Shown here: positions 7,286 to 10,704 of the stretch, piece by piece
How positions within the stretch are numbered: position 1 is the first letter of the stretch
Layout: the number at the start of each line of letters is the position of its first letter
Assembly (NCBI GenBank): GCA_031259185.1
Contig: JAIRLV010000137.1
Location: forward strand, 1 to 10,704
Length of the DNA: 10,704 nt
From: Elusimicrobiota bacterium
GTDB taxonomy: Bacteria; RUG730
Reading direction: 5' to 3'
Made by a program: the position numbers and the translations under genes
The notes under the pieces: generated by a model
What the model was told of the DNA's origin: nothing
Database searches by the model: none
What the model saw: the letters and a program-made list of their open reading frames with translations, nothing else

Positions 7286-7292
7286 GAATAAT
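7268..7292. promoter_or_regulatory. Inverted repeat over the xre -35 box (candidate operator)
   Basis: ATTATTCTT (7268-7276) and AAGAATAAT (7284-7292) form a perfect 9-bp inverted repeat around a 7-nt centre. It covers the proposed -35 element of the regulator gene. As it lies between divergent genes it is a poor candidate for a terminator, and an operator is more likely. Confidence 0.45.
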
Positions 7293-7327
7293 CTACATTT
7301 TAAAATTAAAAATTTTATATAGACGGC

Positions 7328-7371
7328 TGTATTATGCTCTATTTATATACTATAATATAGAACATAACACA
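7328..7371. promoter_or_regulatory. 44-bp imperfect palindrome upstream of ileS, with TTATA-TAC-TATAA core
   Basis: Arms TGT-TTATG-TCTAT-TTATA (7328-7347) pair with TATAA-ATAGA-CATAA-ACA (7351-7371) around the centre TAC, with two mismatches and one unpaired base. The 14 bp at 7342-7355 recur exactly at 7403-7416. It lies just upstream of the ileS -35 box, a position suited to an operator or activator site. A folded RNA role is unlikely if transcription starts near 7419. Confidence 0.45.
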
Positions 7372-7382
7372 ATTATGAAAAT

Positions 7383-7412
7383 TTGACATATATTACTATA
7401 ATTTTATATACT
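7383..7412 (+). promoter_or_regulatory. Likely sigma-70-type promoter of ileS
   Basis: A perfect TTGACA -35 box at 7383-7388 is followed, after 18 nt, by TATACT at 7407-7412 (or after 16 nt by TATATA at 7405-7410). The start would be near 7419, giving a leader of about 44 nt before the ATG. This is the best promoter in the window. The -10 lies inside a dyad. Confidence 0.65.
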
Positions 7413-7425
7413 ATAAAAATTATAG
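7396..7425. promoter_or_regulatory. 30-bp near-perfect palindrome on the ileS -10 box and start site (candidate operator)
   Basis: CTATAATTTTATA (7396-7408) and TATAAAAATTATAG (7412-7425) are complementary apart from one extra A, around the centre TAC. The core TTATA-TAC-TATAA matches the upstream dyad at 7343-7355. It spans the -10 box and probable start point of ileS, so bound protein would occlude polymerase. Confidence 0.45.
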
Positions 7426-7435
7426 ATTATAATTT
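7417..7435. promoter_or_regulatory. Third dyad in the ileS leader, AAATTATA-GAT-TATAATTT
   Basis: A perfect 8-bp inverted repeat surrounds GAT and overlaps the right arm of the dyad at 7396-7425. Its inner five bases on each side (TTATA, TATAA) match the other two sites, but the central triplet differs. The centres of the second and third dyads are 16 bp apart. Confidence 0.35.
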
Positions 7436-7462
7436 CCACTAAAAAAAAATTTTGGAGAAAAA

Positions 7463-10354
7463 ATGTCTGATACTATAGAGGTAAACAATAAAATAAATTT
7501 GCCAAAAACGAGCTTTTCTATGAAAGCTAATCTTTATCAAAAAGAACCGATTATTCAAAAAGAATGGGAAAATAAAAATATTTATAATAAAATTTTGGAA
7601 CAAAATAAAGATAATTTTTCATACATTTTGCATGATGGACCACCATATGCTAATGGGAATATACATCTAGGGCATGCTTTAAATAAAGTATTAAAAGATA
7701 TTATTTTGAAATATGAAGCAATGGTGGGTAAAAATATTCCTTTTATCCCTGGATGGGATTGTCATGGTTTGCCAATTGAATTTCAACTTCTAAAAGAAAT
7801 GAATACTGATAAAAATAGCATTGATCAATTAAAATTTCGTAAAAAAGCAGCTAATTTTGCAGAGAAATTTATAAAAATTCAAAAAGAAGAATTCAAAAGA
7901 CTAGGAATTTTTGGAGATTGGGAACATTCATATCTAACTTTGACTCCAGAATATGAGGGGAATATAATAAAAGTTTTCAGAGAATTGGTCAATAAAGGCT
8001 ACATATATAGAGGCTTAAAACCAGTTTATTGGTGTGTTAATTGTGAAACCGCACTCGCAGAAGCTGAGATTGAATATAATGAACATATTTCGACTTCTGT
8101 ATTTGTAAAATTTCCGATTAAAGGAGAATTTTTAGGAGAAAAAAATGTCCAAATTATAATTTGGACAACGACACCTTGGACTTTACCATCAAATGTTGCA
8201 GTTGCTGCACATCCAGTTTTTGATTATGTAATCTTTGAAGTTCAAAAGACGCTAAATCGTAATATTAACGAAAAAGAAAAATTTATTGTCGCAAAAGATT
8301 TATTAAACAAAGTTAGTGAAAAACTAAATATAAAAGAATTTAAAATTTTGAAAATATTCAAAGGAAAAGAATTAGAAAATATCAATTGTTTTTCTCCTTA
8401 TAGACATGATTTGTCAGTAGGAGTTTTAGCTAACTATGTGACGATTGAAGATGGGACCGGAATTGTGCATATTGCTCCAGGTCATGGAGATGATGATTAT
8501 ATTGTTGGGAAAAAATATAACCTGCCAATAATAACTCCGATTGATGATAAAGGAAATTTTACAAATACAGTCGAATTTTCAAATATTAATGGAATTAATA
8601 TTTTCAAGGCGAATTCTATTATAATACAAGATTTAGATACAAAAAGATTACTTTTAAATGCAGAAAATATCGAGCATAGTTATCCACATTGCTGGAGATG
8701 TAAAGAGCCTGTTATTTTCAGAGCAACTAATCAGTGGTTTTTGGATTTGAATCATAATGCTTTGAGACAAAGAATTTTAAATATCTGTAATGACGTAAAA
8801 TGGATCCCAGAATATGGAAAAAATAGAATCGTCGGGATGATTGAAAATAGACCGGATTGGTGTTTGTCGCGACAAAGGCTTTGGGGAACACCGATCCCAG
8901 CGTTTTATTGTAAAGAATGCGGAGAACTTTTATTGACAAATGAAAGTATTTTAGCTGTTGAAAAAGTATTTTTAGAAAAAGGTAGTGATATTTGGTTTTA
9001 TAAAGAAGCAAATGATATTTTACCAACCGAAATAAAATGTTTGAAATGTGGTGGCAAAAATTTTGAAAAAGAAAAAGATATTTTTGATGTTTGGTTTGAT
9101 TCTGGTACGAGCGCAGAAGCAGTTTTAAGGCAAAGAAAAAATCTAAAATATCCAGCAGATTTATATTTGGAAGGCTCTGATCAACATAGAGGTTGGTTCC
9201 AGGCTTCATTGATTATTTCAACTGCTCTTTATGACAACGCGCCTTTTGAAACAGTTTTAACACACGGATTTACAGTTGATAGAGAAGGTAAGAAAATGAG
9301 CAAATCTGCGTTCAATGGAGTTGCGCCTAGTGAAATTATGAATAAATTCGGGGCTGATATTTTGAGGCTTTGGATAAGTAGCACAAACTATCAAGAAGAC
9401 ATGAGAATCGCAGATGATATAATTCAGCAAACTGTAGATGCTTATAGAAAAATCAGAAACACATCAAAATATATTTTAGGAAATCTCAATGGATTCAAAT
9501 TGGAAACTCAAAAAGTCGAATATCAAGATATGCTAGAAATAGATAAATGGATATTAGCTGAACTTTCGGTTTTAACGATAAATATTATAGAGCATTTTGA
9601 AAAAAGAGATTTTTATTTGGTTTATCATGATTTTTATAATTTTTGTAATATAGAATTAAGTTCCCTTTATTTTGATATTTTGAAAGATAGACTTTATGTA
9701 ATGCCGCCAAAAAGTCAAGAAAGAAGATCAGCACAGACAGTTCTTTATTATTTAGCAAGCTTTTTACCTAGGATAATTGCTCCAATAATACCTTTTACAG
9801 CAGAAGAGATTTGGCAAAATTTTTTGAATAAAACTGATAAAAAAGAAAGTATATTGCTAGAAAAATTTGTATATCATAGTAATGAAGAAAAACAGCTTAT
9901 AGAGCTTTGGAGCTCTGACAAATCTATTTTGACAAAATGGAGAAATTTTTTTGAATTTAGAAAAATTTTACTAAAAAAAATTGAAGAAAAAAGACTAGAA
10001 AAAATTATAGGAAATTCTTTGGAAGCAAAAGTAAAAATCTTTATAAATGATGAAATAAATGAGCTAAATTTATCACCTTTGAAAAATGCAGAATTTTTTT
10101 GGCGACAAATAGCAATTGTTTCACAAGTGGAAATAAAAATAGATGATAAAGTTGACGAAAAAATACTTATTGATAGCTCATTTTTTAATAAAAACTTGAC
10201 AAATAAAAAATACGAGGGCTTAAAAATTGGAATAGTTGTTGAAAAAGCAAGCGGAGAAAAATGTAATAGATGTTGGAATTGGGCAGAAAATTTGCTAGAA
10301 ATTGACGGACAAAAAATTTGTGATAGATGTATTGAATACTTAAAAAATTGGTAA
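7463..10354 (+). CDS. ileS: Isoleucyl-tRNA synthetase (class I, bacterial zinc-containing form)
   Basis: IleRS charges tRNA-Ile in the cytoplasm and hydrolyses mischarged Val-tRNA-Ile. The 963-residue protein is complete. Landmarks in order: the HIGH-type motif in GPPYANGNIHLGH (His68-His71), PFIPGWDCHGLPIE, the CP1 editing domain with WTTTPWTLPSN (234-244) and GTGIVHIAPGHGDDDY, WCLSRQRLWGTPIPAF, an internal CKECG/CLKCGG cysteine pair region, DVWFDSG, EGSDQHRGWFQ, the catalytic KMSKS loop at 611-615, and a tRNA-binding C-terminus ending in a zinc site (Cys934, Cys937, Cys953, Cys956). This is the common bacterial type, not the longer eukaryote-like form linked to mupirocin resistance. ATG at 7463 follows GGAG by 5 nt. 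It is probably transcribed alone from a TTGACA promoter with overlapping dyads; no T-box leader is present. Confidence 0.98.
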   Translation: MSDTIEVNNKINLPKTSFSMKANLYQKEPIIQKEWENKNIYNKILEQNKDNFSYILHDGPPYANGNIHLGHALNKVLKDIILKYEAMVGKNIPFIPGWDCHGLPIEFQLLKEMNTDKNSIDQLKFRKKAANFAEKFIKIQKEEFKRLGIFGDWEHSYLTLTPEYEGNIIKVFRELVNKGYIYRGLKPVYWCVNCETALAEAEIEYNEHISTSVFVKFPIKGEFLGEKNVQIIIWTTTPWTLPSNVAVAAHPVFDYVIFEVQKTLNRNINEKEKFIVAKDLLNKVSEKLNIKEFKILKIFKGKELENINCFSPYRHDLSVGVLANYVTIEDGTGIVHIAPGHGDDDYIVGKKYNLPIITPIDDKGNFTNTVEFSNINGINIFKANSIIIQDLDTKRLLLNAENIEHSYPHCWRCKEPVIFRATNQWFLDLNHNALRQRILNICNDVKWIPEYGKNRIVGMIENRPDWCLSRQRLWGTPIPAFYCKECGELLLTNESILAVEKVFLEKGSDIWFYKEANDILPTEIKCLKCGGKNFEKEKDIFDVWFDSGTSAEAVLRQRKNLKYPADLYLEGSDQHRGWFQASLIISTALYDNAPFETVLTHGFTVDREGKKMSKSAFNGVAPSEIMNKFGADILRLWISSTNYQEDMRIADDIIQQTVDAYRKIRNTSKYILGNLNGFKLETQKVEYQDMLEIDKWILAELSVLTINIIEHFEKRDFYLVYHDFYNFCNIELSSLYFDILKDRLYVMPPKSQERRSAQTVLYYLASFLPRIIAPIIPFTAEEIWQNFLNKTDKKESILLEKFVYHSNEEKQLIELWSSDKSILTKWRNFFEFRKILLKKIEEKRLEKIIGNSLEAKVKIFINDEINELNLSPLKNAEFFWRQIAIVSQVEIKIDDKVDEKILIDSSFFNKNLTNKKYEGLKIGIVVEKASGEKCNRCWNWAENLLEIDGQKICDRCIEYLKNW

Positions 10355-10415
10355 AATTTTTATTAATAAAAGTTTTTACTCTTTAAAAAAAAGATATTTT
10401 TGGGGACAGACAAAG

Positions 10416-10466
10416 AAAAAAAATTTCTTATTTCTTTTTGTCAAAAGCAAAAAAAGAAATAAGGAA
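10416..10466 (-). terminator. Probable intrinsic terminator for - strand transcription (toxin-like gene)
   Basis: CTTATTTCTTTTT (10427-10439) pairs perfectly with AAAAAGAAATAAG (10451-10463) around an 11-nt loop, and three more pairs including one G-U extend the base of the stem. On the - strand a run of eight T (10423-10416) follows immediately, as in rho-independent terminators. On the + strand no T run follows, so it would not serve ileS in the same way. The toxin-like stop lies about 155 nt upstream. Confidence 0.45.
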
Positions 10467-10495
10467 AAAAGTAGGTCGCTAAACTGCGTAAGAGA

Positions 10496-10585
10496 ATTAA
10501 AATTTTTAAAAGCTAAAATTTCAAATACAACATTTAATTACAGCCGAACACCTGAAATTTTTTCACGCTTTTAAAAAATTTTAAT
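10496..10585. repeat. 90-bp imperfect inverted repeat
   Basis: The outer arm ATTAAAATTTTTAAAAGC (10496-10513) is complementary to 10567-10585 except for one extra base. After a small internal loop a second 9-bp arm pairs AAAATTTCA (10515-10523) with TGAAATTTT (10553-10561). The 29-nt centre contains CAGCCGAACACC. It may be a MITE-like element, a structured RNA or a chance AT-rich fold. Confidence 0.4.
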
Positions 10586-10621
10586 CAACGCCATACTCGC
10601 TTTTTACAATCCAATCTTTTT

Positions 10622-10704
10622 TTATATATTTTTGTAAATGTCTCCACTGGAAGCAATATCTAATATTAATATCAAAATTTTTTCATCTATTACTTTAAAT
10701 ATTG
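10622..10704 (-). CDS. 3' end of a RelE/ParE-family toxin gene (partial, cut by window edge)
   Basis: The last 26 codons before a TAA at 10624-10622 read IFKVIDEKILILILDIASSG followed by DIYKNI. Family tails of RelE/ParE toxins typically run 'yRIiFkI.d..ilILvl.i..RGDiYK', and this stretch matches in strand pattern and in the final GDIYK. Such toxins cleave mRNA on the ribosome or poison gyrase and are paired with an antitoxin, which would lie outside the window. The Arg normally just before GD.Y is Ser here, so activity may be reduced, or the gene may be decaying. The gene converges with ileS. Only this short tail supports the call, so it is provisional. Confidence 0.5.
   Translation of the reverse strand, partial: IFKVIDEKILILILDIASSGDIYKNI

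Larger units (their letters stand above)
10355..10621. other. Gene-free region after ileS with two inverted-repeat structures
   Basis: Between the ileS stop and the toxin-like tail I see no credible gene. The all-AT palindrome TTTTATTAATAAAA (10358-10371) followed by GTTTTT is at best a weak ileS terminator. A GGGGACAGAC sequence at 10402-10411 precedes a 13-bp hairpin (10424-10466), and a larger imperfect inverted repeat spans 10496-10585. G+C clusters such as AGGTCGC, CTGCG and CAGCCGAACACC stand out from the AT-rich surroundings. A remnant of a small mobile or repeated element is possible, but cannot be shown from one copy. Confidence 0.5.

Noticed and set aside
7183-7462. Possible T-box leader or tRNA gene before ileS
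   Set aside because: No T-box consensus, specifier stem or tRNA-like cloverleaf is visible; the probable leader is only about 44 nt and AT-rich.
8727-9209. 160-codon open frame on the - strand
   Set aside because: It lies wholly inside ileS between clear IleRS motifs on the + strand; its product is low-complexity and Leu/Tyr/Phe-rich, as expected of antisense to an AT-rich gene.
10376-10537. Open frame of about 53 codons on the - strand with a hydrophobic middle
   Set aside because: It has no ATG, GTG or early TTG start and no ribosome site, and it runs through the hairpin and inverted repeat, so it looks like repeat-derived noise.
10355-10704. CRISPR array or insertion sequence with a transposase
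   Set aside because: No regularly spaced direct repeats and no transposase coding sequence are present; only single inverted repeats are seen.

Overview
The window is very AT-rich chromosomal DNA (roughly a quarter G+C by eye) with long A/T homopolymers and lysine-, asparagine-, isoleucine- and phenylalanine-heavy proteins. It codes almost entirely for conserved housekeeping functions. Shine-Dalgarno sites (AAGGAG, GGAG, AGGGA) and sigma-70-like boxes are bacterial. The isoleucyl-tRNA synthetase is the bacterial type with a C-terminal Cys4 zinc site, and its upstream region shows no T-box leader, which argues against a typical Firmicute. Strong AT bias with retained histidine and folate genes would fit a host-associated bacterium. 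An Elusimicrobiota (Endomicrobium-like) origin is my best guess, but it rests on general impression only and has low confidence.

Layout, left to right. (1) Positions 2-1264 (+) hold the 3' part of a CCA-adding enzyme / poly(A) polymerase-family tRNA nucleotidyltransferase whose catalytic N-terminus lies outside the window. (2) After a 188-bp gap, a tight + strand cluster follows: hisF-hisI (4-nt overlap), a 44-nt gap, then a YmdB-type metallophosphoesterase gene and folD (13-nt overlap). (3) A convergent - strand group, read right to left, contains a small XRE-type HTH regulator, tsaE, tsaB and an AI-2E/PerM-family membrane protein. (4) A 280-bp divergent control region separates the regulator from ileS. 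(5) ileS (+) fills 7463-10354. (6) The last 350 bp hold two sizeable inverted repeats and, at the right edge on the - strand, what looks like the last 26 codons of a RelE/ParE-family toxin.

Functional themes are tRNA maturation and charging (CCA addition, t6A synthesis by TsaB/TsaE, Ile-tRNA formation), histidine synthesis (HisF, HisI) and one-carbon folate metabolism (FolD). The his genes are only the cyclase and the cyclohydrolase, so the rest of the pathway must be encoded elsewhere if it is present.

The least ordinary region is 7250-7435. Sigma-70-like promoters can be drawn for both xre and ileS, and several dyads sit on their -10 and -35 boxes; two of the dyads share a 14-bp direct repeat with a TTATA-TAC-TATAA core. 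This suggests an operator system, possibly one in which the small HTH protein regulates itself and ileS. The second region worth checking is the inverted-repeat cluster at 10424-10585. I do not see a clear new multi-gene system; the rest is conventional core genome.
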